A DNA stretch of 64,000 nt. Origin: Simplicispira hankyongi. Lineage in GTDB: Bacteria > Pseudomonadota > Gammaproteobacteria > Burkholderiales > Burkholderiaceae_C. A model generated the notes under the pieces. The model was not told the origin of the DNA. It made no database searches and saw only the letters and a program-made list of their open reading frames with translations. How positions within the stretch are numbered: position 1 is the stretch's first letter; each line of letters begins with the position of its first letter. The position numbers and the translations under genes are program-made. The stretch is taken from contig NZ_QXJC01000007.1 in the NCBI RefSeq assembly GCF_003570885.1, forward strand, positions 157,489 through 221,488. The letters run 5' to 3'. Positions 56,981 through 64,000 of the stretch are shown piece after piece.

Positions 56981-58951
56981 TCAAGAGGGCTGTCTGGCGG
57001 CACATCCTTCGAGCTTGCGGTAGATGGTCTGCCGGCTGATACCCAACTGGCGCGCGGCCTGGGTGACATTGCCGCGCGTGCTTTGCAGGGCCTGCTGGAT
57101 GGCGGCGTGCGAGAGCTCCTGCAGGTTCAGCGTGGCGCTCTGGGCCGGTACCGGGCCTGCAGGGCACGGTGCTGTGACGGCATTGTTCAAAGGAAGGGAC
57201 AAGGCGGCGATCAGGTCATCAGGCATATGCCCCCAGTCCAGCGTATCCTCCTCGTCGCCCAGCATGGCGCAGGCCGTGCGCAGCACGCTGGCGACCTGGC
57301 GCAGATTGCCGGGCCAGGCGTAACCGGCCAGCCGTGCATACAGATCGGGCGCCAACTGCAGCGCGCGCTCCGGGTGCAGATCGTGCAGCAGGCGCTGCGC
57401 GAGCGCCGCGAAGTCGCTGCGCTCACGCAGCGCCGGCAACTGCACCGTCAGGCCATTGATGCGGTAGTACAGGTCTTGCCGGAACCGCCCCTGCGCCGCG
57501 GCTTCCAGCAACTGGCAGTGCGTGGCGCAGACAAGAGCAAAGTCCACCGGCACTGCCGTACCCGAGCCGACCGGCGTAACGCTGCGCTCCTGCAGCACGC
57601 GCAGCAACCGGGTCTGCATGGGCAGTGGCATATCGCCAATCTCATCGAGAAACAGCGTGCCGCCATGCGCTTCGCGCAGGCGCCCCAGGCTGCCCTCCTT
57701 GCGCGCGCCGGTAAAAGCCCCGCCCACGTAGCCAAACAGCTCGGCCTCGATCAGGGATTCCGGAATGGCGCCGCAGTTGATGGCGACAAAGGGCGCTGCA
57801 TGCCGCGGACCGCTGGCATGCAAGGCGCGCGCAAACACCTCCTTGCCCACGCCGCACTCCCCCTGGATCAGCACCGCGATAGGCTTGCCCACCACGCGGC
57901 GCACCTTGTCGGCGGCGGCGCGCCAGCGGGCATCACCCGTGTCGATCTGGGCCAGCGCATCGCCCGCGGGCTGTGCCGGCTGAAGGTGCGCCGCACTGCT
58001 CGCGCGGCGCGTGGGCCAGGTAGCCGCATCCGCCTGCAGCTGGGCAAACAGCGTGGCGCCGCTGTGCAAGCGAAGCATGTGGGTCTGCGAGGACCGGCGC
58101 TGGTGGCGGGTGAGCAGATCATCGAGCCGCACATCGAGTACGCGTTCGAGCAGCGTCGCGCCGATGTCACCGGTCTGCAGACCCAACTGCGTCAGGGCCA
58201 CGCGGTTGGCGCCGACGATCCAGCCATCCTCGGAGACCACCACAATGCCTTCCGCCACGCTGCCAATCCCTTCGGGCTGCGTGTGCAGGTGCAGCCGAAG
58301 GTTGCGCTGGCAGGTGGCCACCAGCAGGCGGTTCTCGATCATGCGGGCGGCCGTACTGACCAGGCCCAGCGTATGCCCATGGGCCTGGCCGCTGCGGTGG
58401 TCGCCAGAAATATCCAGGATCCCCAGCAGATCGCCCGTGGCCGACAGAATGGGCGAAGCCGCGCAGGTCAGGAAACTGTTGCGCTCCAGGAAATGCTCGG
58501 AGCCGTGTATCTGCACGGCGCTGCCCTCGACCAGGGCCGTGCCAATGGCATTCGTGCCGCGATCCTCTTCGTGCCAGGACGCCCCGCAGGCCAGCGCCAC
58601 GCGCGCCGCCTTGTCGGCGAAAAGCGGGTCGCCCAGCGTATGCACCAGCATGCCGCGCGGGTCGGCCAGCACGACCACACTCTGGCTGTGGCGCACCTGG
58701 TCAAACACATACTCCATGATGGGGCGTGAATGCGCCAAGAGCGCATGGCTGGCCGAGAGGGCCTGGCGCAGGCTGCCGCTGCTTGCGGGCTCGGGCGCCA
58801 GCACCCGGCCAGTGGGCACCAGCCCCGCCGCCATGCTGCGTGACCACGAACGCGTCAGGCGTTCATGGACCAGGCCACCCGGGCACTGGCCCGATTCCAG
58901 CAGATGTTGCCTGGCCTGGCGCAAGGCGATGGGAGTGGGGATCGATGGCAT
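56981..58951 (-). CDS. AcoR-type sigma-54-dependent transcriptional activator, copy 1
   Basis: 656 residues from ATG 58951 (GGAG eight bases upstream). A GAF-like sensor (residues ~60-200: MEYVFDQVRHSQSVVVLADPRGML, GTNAIGTALVEGSAVQIHGSEHF), a PAS-like region (EGIVVVSEDGWIVGANRVAL), then an AAA+ domain with Walker A GECGVGKE, the sigma-54 contact loop GAFTGA, and Walker B GGTLFLDEIGDM, and a Fis-type HTH (NVTQAARQLGISRQTIYRKL). AcoR relatives sense small organic substrates and activate catabolic operons. It is divergent from the DUF1097 gene, which has a sigma-54 promoter, and nearly identical to the copy at 61936-63912. Confidence 0.92.
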   Translation of the reverse strand: MPSIPTPIALRQARQHLLESGQCPGGLVHERLTRSWSRSMAAGLVPTGRVLAPEPASSGSLRQALSASHALLAHSRPIMEYVFDQVRHSQSVVVLADPRGMLVHTLGDPLFADKAARVALACGASWHEEDRGTNAIGTALVEGSAVQIHGSEHFLERNSFLTCAASPILSATGDLLGILDISGDHRSGQAHGHTLGLVSTAARMIENRLLVATCQRNLRLHLHTQPEGIGSVAEGIVVVSEDGWIVGANRVALTQLGLQTGDIGATLLERVLDVRLDDLLTRHQRRSSQTHMLRLHSGATLFAQLQADAATWPTRRASSAAHLQPAQPAGDALAQIDTGDARWRAAADKVRRVVGKPIAVLIQGECGVGKEVFARALHASGPRHAAPFVAINCGAIPESLIEAELFGYVGGAFTGARKEGSLGRLREAHGGTLFLDEIGDMPLPMQTRLLRVLQERSVTPVGSGTAVPVDFALVCATHCQLLEAAAQGRFRQDLYYRINGLTVQLPALRERSDFAALAQRLLHDLHPERALQLAPDLYARLAGYAWPGNLRQVASVLRTACAMLGDEEDTLDWGHMPDDLIAALSLPLNNAVTAPCPAGPVPAQSATLNLQELSHAAIQQALQSTRGNVTQAARQLGISRQTIYRKLEGCAARQPS

Positions 58952-59038
58952 GTGTTGTCTCCTGCGCGGGTGCTGGGGTGCCCCGCTTTTTGGCGCCAGT
59001 ATGGGCGGCTCGCCACCCGGAGGCAACTGTGCATTGCC
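56988..59038 (-). repeat. ~2.05-kb direct repeat, copy 1 (contains AcoR-like gene)
   Basis: Matches 61949-63999 at a constant offset of 4961 bases. It spans the whole regulator gene and ~87 bases upstream. Differences are confined to both ends: about seven near the 3' end of the gene and about five near codons 70-100; the central ~1.4 kb (about 57175-58660) shows none by eye. Confidence 0.9.
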
Positions 59039-59169
59039 TCCAAGCCCACCGAGTGTTCCACCTTGTGACAGTTGTCGCGCTGTGGAGCGTCGTCGCCAAG
59101 GGCCAGCGCACCGTATGCCAGCCTATTCGGGCGCGGTCTTCGGGGTTTCTGGGTTGCGGGCTTGACGGC

Positions 59170-59200
59170 CTGTATCAGGTGCCATTGCACCGCTATACAG
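59170..59200. promoter_or_regulatory. Dyad upstream of the sigma-54 promoter, candidate activator site
   Basis: CTGTAT-CA-GGTGC-CATT-GCACC-GCT-ATACAG: two nested inverted pairs centred near 59185, about 45 bases upstream of the -24 element. Such dyads are typical upstream activating sequences for sigma-54 activators. A smaller palindrome, GACAGTTGTC, lies further upstream near 59070. Confidence 0.55.
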
Positions 59201-59226
59201 CGTTTTCCGCATATTGGATGTCGCGC

Positions 59227-59243
59227 AAGGCACACAACTTGCT
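59227..59243 (+). promoter_or_regulatory. Sigma-54 (-24/-12) promoter of the DUF1097 gene
   Basis: AAGGCACACAACTTGCT has the invariant GG (59229-59230) and GC (59241-59242) separated by exactly ten bases and close to the TGGCAC-N5-TTGCW consensus, with only the -26 T replaced by A. It lies 207 bases before ATG 59450, on the strand facing the three plus-strand genes, beside a gene for a sigma-54 activator. Confidence 0.75.
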
Positions 59244-59449
59244 ACCCATGCTCCCTAGAAGCGGATTTGACTCAGGGCCGAACCAAGCACCCCGAAGCTG
59301 ACACCTACTTTCAATTCTATCGAAGTGGGTCGCCAAGGGTCGTCGCAAGGGGCAATTGGTTGCCCAGGCGGCAGAGGTTGGGCGAGTGGTCGGTGACGTT
59401 CCTGTGGGTAGGCATGACTTCATTCATTAGCAAATAAAAGGAGACGACG

Positions 59450-59971
59450 ATGAAGAATTTGAACGCGCTGGCCATCAGCATCTCGGTGCTGGGCGCTTTG
59501 GCCACTTTTCTTGCCCTCGGGCCTTTCAGCGGGGTGTACCTGATATGGGCTGTGTTCGTGGCCTGGGGGGCTTTCTACGCGCTGGGCGCGGATCTGGCCG
59601 CGCTGCAAAAACTGATTGTCTGTGGCGTTTTCGGAGCGTTGGTGGCTTGGGTGGTTGCGGTGGCGATTCTTGCTCTGCCGTTCGCGGGGCTTCTGGGTCT
59701 GCCTCTGTGGGCGGCGCTGGCGGTGGGGGTTGGCGTGGTGGTCGTGGTGCTGGCGGCCAACGTGCCGGCACTGGCGACGATTCCTGCCACGGTGTTTGGC
59801 TTTGCCTCCACCTTTGCGTACCTGCTGCAAACCCCCGACATGCTCAAGCTTGACGTGCTGCTCTCGGCAACCTTGAAAAACTCGCTGATCGTGGTCTCTC
59901 TGTCGCTGGTGGTAGGGGGGCTCTTCGGCCTGGTGTCGGCGCGCTGGGGCGCTGCGATGACGAAAGCGTAG
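59450..59971 (+). CDS. DUF1097 inner-membrane protein
   Basis: 173 residues with AAAGGAG upstream. Almost entirely hydrophobic with five to six membrane helices (ALAISISVLGALATFLAL, YLIWAVFVAWGAFYALGADL, LIVCGVFGALVAWVVAVAILAL, ALAVGVGVVVVVLAANVPAL, LIVVSLSLVVGGLFGLVS), and a VPALATIPATVFGFASTFAYLL segment like the central motif of DUF1097 (E. coli YcdZ family). Function unknown; small-molecule transport or membrane accessory. First gene behind the sigma-54 promoter; a strong terminator follows it. Confidence 0.75.
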   Translation: MKNLNALAISISVLGALATFLALGPFSGVYLIWAVFVAWGAFYALGADLAALQKLIVCGVFGALVAWVVAVAILALPFAGLLGLPLWAALAVGVGVVVVVLAANVPALATIPATVFGFASTFAYLLQTPDMLKLDVLLSATLKNSLIVVSLSLVVGGLFGLVSARWGAAMTKA

Positions 59972-60011
59972 GCGCCATTCGGTCTACCGCGATTTTCATT
60001 GTGGTTAGGGG

Positions 60012-60046
60012 GAATCAAGCGGCCACACAGGCCGCTTGATTCTTTT
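60012..60046 (+). terminator. Intrinsic terminator after the DUF1097 gene
   Basis: GAATCAAGCGGCC (60012-60024), loop ACACA, GGCCGCTTGATTC (60030-60042), then TTTT: a perfect 13-bp stem and T run. It lies between the DUF1097 gene and the next gene at 60082, so the downstream pair is expressed by read-through or from its own promoter in a very short gap. Confidence 0.85.
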
Positions 60047-60081
60047 CGATCCGCTGTTGCCCCATTGGGAGAAGTACGCGT

Positions 60082-60882
60082 ATGCAAGCTCAACAAATGC
60101 TGCCGATTGAAGAATTTGGTTTGGCGGTGGGCCTGCGTTTGCCTTGGCGAGCCAGCAAATGCACGGTAAACGAAGTCTCCAAAACGATCCACCTGTGGAT
60201 CACCAACCAAGGCCTGGCGACCGCCGAGCAACGGCGCCTGTGGTTTGCTCCAAAAGCGGCGCGAGCGCCCAGCAAAATCACCAGTGCTGAAGACAAGCAA
60301 TGGCGCCATGTGGATTGCATGACCTACAGCTGTGTCGTCCATACCTGCGACCCGCTGCAGCCTGACGACCATGAACTGGACTGGCTGGGTCTGCCCAACA
60401 GCCCGTTCACCAAGTGCCTGGCAAAGAGAATCTTCCAACTGCTGATGGAAGGCGTCGACATGCAGGTCATTTGCGAGGTGCTGCGCATTCCGTTTGCCGA
60501 ACTCTGGAAGTTCAAGTTTGACCTGGACAATGGACTGCTGAACTTCGAATACCAACCATCGGTGCGGCGCAGGGCGAAATTTCAGTCCGAATCCCAGCCG
60601 CCAGCGGCGATACAGGCTGCTGCGCCGGATGCCAAAGCAGTGGAGACGGCCATCCTGGTTCCCGACGTGTCTGATCCAGTGTGGGAACATTTGATTACTG
60701 GGAAGCTGAGCATCGATATCAAGACACTCAGTCTTCAGCTCTTGCTAACGAAGCTGCGGCAACAAGTCAGCCAGTTGCAAAGTGCGGACGTGAAGATCAT
60801 GAAACTGCGTGAACTGCATCGCTATGTGGAGCGGCATCAGCGCGTGCTCGGGCATGAACTGGCCCAACTCAAACCGTTCTAA
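60082..60882 (+). CDS. Protein resembling the N-terminal region of ISL3-family transposases, stand-alone
   Basis: 266 residues, GGGAGAAG upstream. The pattern VGLRLPWRASKCTVNEVSKTIHLW, then DKQWRHVDCMTYSCVVHTCDP and a helical AKRIFQLLMEGVDMQVICEVLRIPFAELWKF follows the layout of ISL3 transposases: a zinc-finger strand block, WRHLD...Y...H..., then an HTH that picks the ends. The paired CxxC zinc ligands are missing and no DDE domain follows; instead residues 165-195 are a Gln/Ala/Pro linker and 200-266 a helical tail. It may be a domesticated DNA- or protein-binding factor. The similarity is by eye and weak; alternatively it is an unrelated new family. It precedes the 60897 gene by 14 bases. 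Confidence 0.6.
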   Translation: MQAQQMLPIEEFGLAVGLRLPWRASKCTVNEVSKTIHLWITNQGLATAEQRRLWFAPKAARAPSKITSAEDKQWRHVDCMTYSCVVHTCDPLQPDDHELDWLGLPNSPFTKCLAKRIFQLLMEGVDMQVICEVLRIPFAELWKFKFDLDNGLLNFEYQPSVRRRAKFQSESQPPAAIQAAAPDAKAVETAILVPDVSDPVWEHLITGKLSIDIKTLSLQLLLTKLRQQVSQLQSADVKIMKLRELHRYVERHQRVLGHELAQLKPF

Positions 60883-60896
60883 GTAGGGAATCGAAC

Positions 60897-61892
60897 ATGA
60901 ATGTCTTGAACCAAGCCCTGCTTGAACCGAGCGAGGCGGCGGCGCTCATTGCCAGTGGGGGGTACCTCGCCATCGCGGGCGACGAAGCGGTTCTGGCAGG
61001 TCTTCCCAGGGGCAACTGGATTGGCGGCACGATTGCTTACTTCATGGCGCAGGAGGGTGGACAAACCACCCGCGGGAAAGTCTTCGTGACCAAACTCGAT
61101 GCCTTTGGTCTCCTCCCGACTATCACCCAGTACGACGCGCAGCATCTGCCGTCGGTGTGCCAGGATGGGCCTGACAACGGTTACAGCCTGATCATTCTTC
61201 CCGCATTTTCCAGAATTCATTACGAATTCGCCAAGAACGCACCCATGTACGAAGACATGTACATGAAGCCCCTGGTAGGTTGGATCTCTGGTGCTCATCT
61301 AGATGACCTGGCCACGTGCAAGCCCAAGACCTTGGACGGGCGCACGGGTGAGCTGTTCGAAGACCGGGCCGTGGTGCTGCATGTTCCCTTGCCAGACAAC
61401 ATCAGCGTCAATGTGAGCATTGTGAATCTGTTCAAGCAAGGCAGTGGTGATGTCATCTATTTCGAAAAAGAAGGCTTCAGTGCATCTACCTGTGTCATTA
61501 ACCAGAGGCCAGTGTCTTTTGCGAAGTACTTGAAGGAGATGGGCCACGACACGCGCTTGCCCCTGGTGGCCGATTACAACGGTGCCAGCGTCAATGTGAG
61601 CTTCAAGGCGGTCAATCTGCAGGACGCGACCGTAGATTTCTATGGCCCCGTTTTCCCTAAGGTCGCGTACCGGCTGGCCGATTCGTTCCACGTCGACTAT
61701 GAGGCAGCCTTCGCCCAGGCCAGCGCCGATCTGCCCGAGGCCAGTTTTTCCTGCAACTGCATTCTCAATTACCTCTATGGGGAACTTGAAGGCAAACACA
61801 CCGGGCAGGTGATTGGTCCGATGACTTTTGGCGAAGTGGCCTACCAGTTGCTGAACCAGACCATGGTGCAGATGACCTTGGAAAGGCACTGA
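60897..61892 (+). CDS. Uncharacterised protein with FIST-like C-terminal pattern
   Basis: 331 residues. I do not recognise the family with certainty. Visible: LIASGGYLAIAGDEAVLAGLPRGNWIGGTIAYFMAQEGG near the N-terminus, a mixed alpha/beta body (LIILPAFSRIHYEFAKNAP, VVLHVPLPDNISVNVSIVNLF), and a tail FSCNCILNYLYGELEG ... MTFGEVAYQLLNQTMV that recalls the SCxGRxxxLFGE ... GGEI pattern of FIST sensor domains. No signal peptide or TM. It is co-oriented with and 14 bases after the ISL3-like gene, and converges on the second AcoR-like gene 43 bases away. Confidence 0.65.
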   Translation: MNVLNQALLEPSEAAALIASGGYLAIAGDEAVLAGLPRGNWIGGTIAYFMAQEGGQTTRGKVFVTKLDAFGLLPTITQYDAQHLPSVCQDGPDNGYSLIILPAFSRIHYEFAKNAPMYEDMYMKPLVGWISGAHLDDLATCKPKTLDGRTGELFEDRAVVLHVPLPDNISVNVSIVNLFKQGSGDVIYFEKEGFSASTCVINQRPVSFAKYLKEMGHDTRLPLVADYNGASVNVSFKAVNLQDATVDFYGPVFPKVAYRLADSFHVDYEAAFAQASADLPEASFSCNCILNYLYGELEGKHTGQVIGPMTFGEVAYQLLNQTMVQMTLERH

Positions 61893-61935
61893 CGAGTGCG
61901 GCTCGCCAAGGGGCAGGTCACGCAGAACAAGTCCC

Positions 61936-63912
61936 TCAGACACTGCGCGGCTGTCTGGCGGCGCTGCCTTCGAGCTTGCGGTAGATGGTCTGCCGGCTGA
62001 TACCCAACTGGCGCGCGGCCTGGGTGACATTGCCGCGCGTGCTTTGCAGGGCCTGCTGGATGGCGGCGTGCGAGAGCTCCTGCAGGTTCAGCGTAGCGCT
62101 CTGGGCCGGCACTGGGCCTGCAGGGCACGGTGCCGCGACGGCATTGTTCAAAGGAAGGGACAAGGCGGCGATCAGGTCATCAGGCATATGCCCCCAGTCC
62201 AGCGTATCCTCCTCGTCGCCCAGCATGGCGCAGGCCGTGCGCAGCACGCTGGCGACCTGGCGCAGATTGCCGGGCCAGGCGTAACCGGCCAGCCGTGCAT
62301 ACAGATCGGGCGCCAACTGCAGCGCGCGCTCCGGGTGCAGATCGTGCAGCAGGCGCTGCGCGAGCGCCGCGAAGTCGCTGCGCTCACGCAGCGCCGGCAA
62401 CTGCACCGTCAGGCCATTGATGCGGTAGTACAGGTCTTGCCGGAACCGCCCCTGCGCCGCGGCTTCCAGCAACTGGCAGTGCGTGGCGCAGACAAGAGCA
62501 AAGTCCACCGGCACTGCCGTACCCGAGCCGACCGGCGTAACGCTGCGCTCCTGCAGCACGCGCAGCAACCGGGTCTGCATGGGCAGTGGCATATCGCCAA
62601 TCTCATCGAGAAACAGCGTGCCGCCATGCGCTTCGCGCAGGCGCCCCAGGCTGCCCTCCTTGCGCGCGCCGGTAAAAGCCCCGCCCACGTAGCCAAACAG
62701 CTCGGCCTCGATCAGGGATTCCGGAATGGCGCCGCAGTTGATGGCGACAAAGGGCGCTGCATGCCGCGGACCGCTGGCATGCAAGGCGCGCGCAAACACC
62801 TCCTTGCCCACGCCGCACTCCCCCTGGATCAGCACCGCGATAGGCTTGCCCACCACGCGGCGCACCTTGTCGGCGGCGGCGCGCCAGCGGGCATCACCCG
62901 TGTCGATCTGGGCCAGCGCATCGCCCGCGGGCTGTGCCGGCTGAAGGTGCGCCGCACTGCTCGCGCGGCGCGTGGGCCAGGTAGCCGCATCCGCCTGCAG
63001 CTGGGCAAACAGCGTGGCGCCGCTGTGCAAGCGAAGCATGTGGGTCTGCGAGGACCGGCGCTGGTGGCGGGTGAGCAGATCATCGAGCCGCACATCGAGT
63101 ACGCGTTCGAGCAGCGTCGCGCCGATGTCACCGGTCTGCAGACCCAACTGCGTCAGGGCCACGCGGTTGGCGCCGACGATCCAGCCATCCTCGGAGACCA
63201 CCACAATGCCTTCCGCCACGCTGCCAATCCCTTCGGGCTGCGTGTGCAGGTGCAGCCGAAGGTTGCGCTGGCAGGTGGCCACCAGCAGGCGGTTCTCGAT
63301 CATGCGGGCGGCCGTACTGACCAGGCCCAGCGTATGCCCATGGGCCTGGCCGCTGCGGTGGTCGCCAGAAATATCCAGGATCCCCAGCAGATCGCCCGTG
63401 GCCGACAGAATGGGCGAAGCCGCGCAGGTCAGGAAACTGTTGCGCTCCAGGAAATGCTCGGAGCCGTGTATCTGCACGGCGCTGCCCTCGACCAGGGCCG
63501 TGCCAATGGCATTCGTGCCGCGATCCTCTTCGTGCCAGGACGCCCCGCAGGCCAGCGCCACGCGCGCCGCCTTGTCGGCGAAAAGCGGGTCGCCCAGCGT
63601 ATGCACCAGCATGCCGCGCGGATCGGCCAGAACGACCACACTCTGGCTGTGGCGCACCTGGTCAAACACATATTCCATGATGGGGCGTGAATGCGCCAAG
63701 AGCGCATGGCTGGCCGACAAGGCCTGGCGCAGGCTGCCGCTGCTTGCGGGCTCGGGCGCCAGCACCCGGCCAGTGGGCACCAGCCCCGCCGCCATGCTGC
63801 GTGACCACGAACGCGTCAGGCGTTCATGGACCAGGCCACCCGGGCACTGGCCCGATTCCAGCAGATGTTGCCTGGCCTGGCGCAAGGCGATGGGAGTGGG
63901 GATCGATGGCAT
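61936..63912 (-). CDS. AcoR-type sigma-54-dependent transcriptional activator, copy 2
   Basis: 658 residues from ATG 63912. Same domains as copy 1 (GAF-like, PAS-like, GECGVGKE, GAFTGA, Fis HTH). By eye the proteins differ only near the C-terminus: NNAVA for NNAVT, EGSAARQPRSV for EGCAARQPS. It converges on the 60897 gene; its own promoter region runs to the window end, so any divergent target operon lies outside. Identical sensor domains imply the same inducer as copy 1. Confidence 0.92.
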   Translation of the reverse strand: MPSIPTPIALRQARQHLLESGQCPGGLVHERLTRSWSRSMAAGLVPTGRVLAPEPASSGSLRQALSASHALLAHSRPIMEYVFDQVRHSQSVVVLADPRGMLVHTLGDPLFADKAARVALACGASWHEEDRGTNAIGTALVEGSAVQIHGSEHFLERNSFLTCAASPILSATGDLLGILDISGDHRSGQAHGHTLGLVSTAARMIENRLLVATCQRNLRLHLHTQPEGIGSVAEGIVVVSEDGWIVGANRVALTQLGLQTGDIGATLLERVLDVRLDDLLTRHQRRSSQTHMLRLHSGATLFAQLQADAATWPTRRASSAAHLQPAQPAGDALAQIDTGDARWRAAADKVRRVVGKPIAVLIQGECGVGKEVFARALHASGPRHAAPFVAINCGAIPESLIEAELFGYVGGAFTGARKEGSLGRLREAHGGTLFLDEIGDMPLPMQTRLLRVLQERSVTPVGSGTAVPVDFALVCATHCQLLEAAAQGRFRQDLYYRINGLTVQLPALRERSDFAALAQRLLHDLHPERALQLAPDLYARLAGYAWPGNLRQVASVLRTACAMLGDEEDTLDWGHMPDDLIAALSLPLNNAVAAPCPAGPVPAQSATLNLQELSHAAIQQALQSTRGNVTQAARQLGISRQTIYRKLEGSAARQPRSV

Positions 63913-63999
63913 GTGTTGTCTCCTGCGCGGGTGCTGGGGTGCCCCGCTTTTTGGCGCCAGTATGGGCGGCTCGCCACCCGGAGGCAACTGTGCATTGCC
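61949..63999 (-). repeat. ~2.05-kb direct repeat, copy 2 (contains AcoR-like gene)
   Basis: Second copy of the repeat at 56988-59038. The match ends at or just before the last base of the window (C at 64000 against T at 59039). Two direct copies enclosing ~2.9 kb are able to recombine and delete or amplify the three genes between them. Confidence 0.9.
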
Positions 64000-64000
64000 C

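Noticed and set aside
56864..58729. 621-codon plus-strand frame opposite the first AcoR-like gene, and its 548-codon twin at 62044-63690
   Set aside because: Both are antisense to a well-supported regulator and exist twice only because the regulator is duplicated.

Overview
The window is high-GC DNA from a betaproteobacterium, most probably a member of the Comamonadaceae (Acidovorax/Alicycliphilus/Comamonas type). This rests on gene content (htpG, a PhoH/YbeY pair, ruvA and ruvB, an AMP nucleosidase, a NodI/NodJ-type exporter) and on a family of palindromic repeats with an AGCGCTT-N-AAGCGCT core that I know from that family. The genus is inferred. No rRNA gene, tRNA gene or CRISPR array was recognised.

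Left arm (1-26.7 kb) is mostly chromosomal housekeeping and stress genes. In order: a truncated Crp/Fnr regulator; a periplasmic cupredoxin-like protein translationally coupled to a membrane GGDEF/EAL protein; an rRNA pseudouridine synthase; a lipase-like hydrolase; a DHH phosphoesterase; HtpG; an SrkA-type kinase coupled to a DUF2855 protein; a small K+ channel; an Ohr/OhrR peroxide pair; 3-hydroxybutyryl-CoA dehydrogenase; a GMC oxidoreductase; a hemerythrin-like protein; two PNPOx-fold proteins; an ABC exporter; AMP nucleosidase; a PAS-GGDEF-EAL protein; DbpA and Dtd.

Middle (26.7-44 kb) looks like an acquired accessory region, with more AT-rich genes and several decayed mobile elements. 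On the minus strand it carries a PQQ-dependent alcohol dehydrogenase with the Asp-Tyr-Asp motif of lanthanide-using enzymes, its PedF-type cytochrome c-550, a periplasmic binding protein, a cytochrome b561 and a TonB receptor very like E. coli PqqU (YncD), the PQQ importer. No pqq biosynthesis gene is present in the window, so the module may run on scavenged PQQ. On the plus strand follow a histidine kinase, a NarL-type regulator and a prolyl aminopeptidase joined by ATGA overlaps, then a NosR-like flavo/Fe-S membrane protein, an ApbE flavin transferase and a second large TonB receptor, without NosZ. IS5-like and IS481-like transposase relics, a 270-bp MITE-like nested palindrome and a 49-bp direct repeat mark insertions.

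Right arm 1 (44-56.4 kb): TauE/SafE permease, YbeY and PhoH, RuvA, a secreted lysyl-endopeptidase-like lipoprotein with three C-terminal repeats lying between ruvA and ruvB, RuvB, a MacA/LolCD-like ABC export operon, and an MgtA-type Mg2+ ATPase.

Right arm 2 (57-64 kb) is the most unusual locus. Two almost identical AcoR-type sigma-54 activators, both on the minus strand, flank three plus-strand genes: a DUF1097 membrane protein, a protein resembling the N-terminal part of an ISL3 transposase, and an uncharacterised protein with a FIST-like tail. A sigma-54 promoter with an upstream dyad precedes the first gene, and a perfect intrinsic terminator separates it from the other two. I do not know a described system with this layout.
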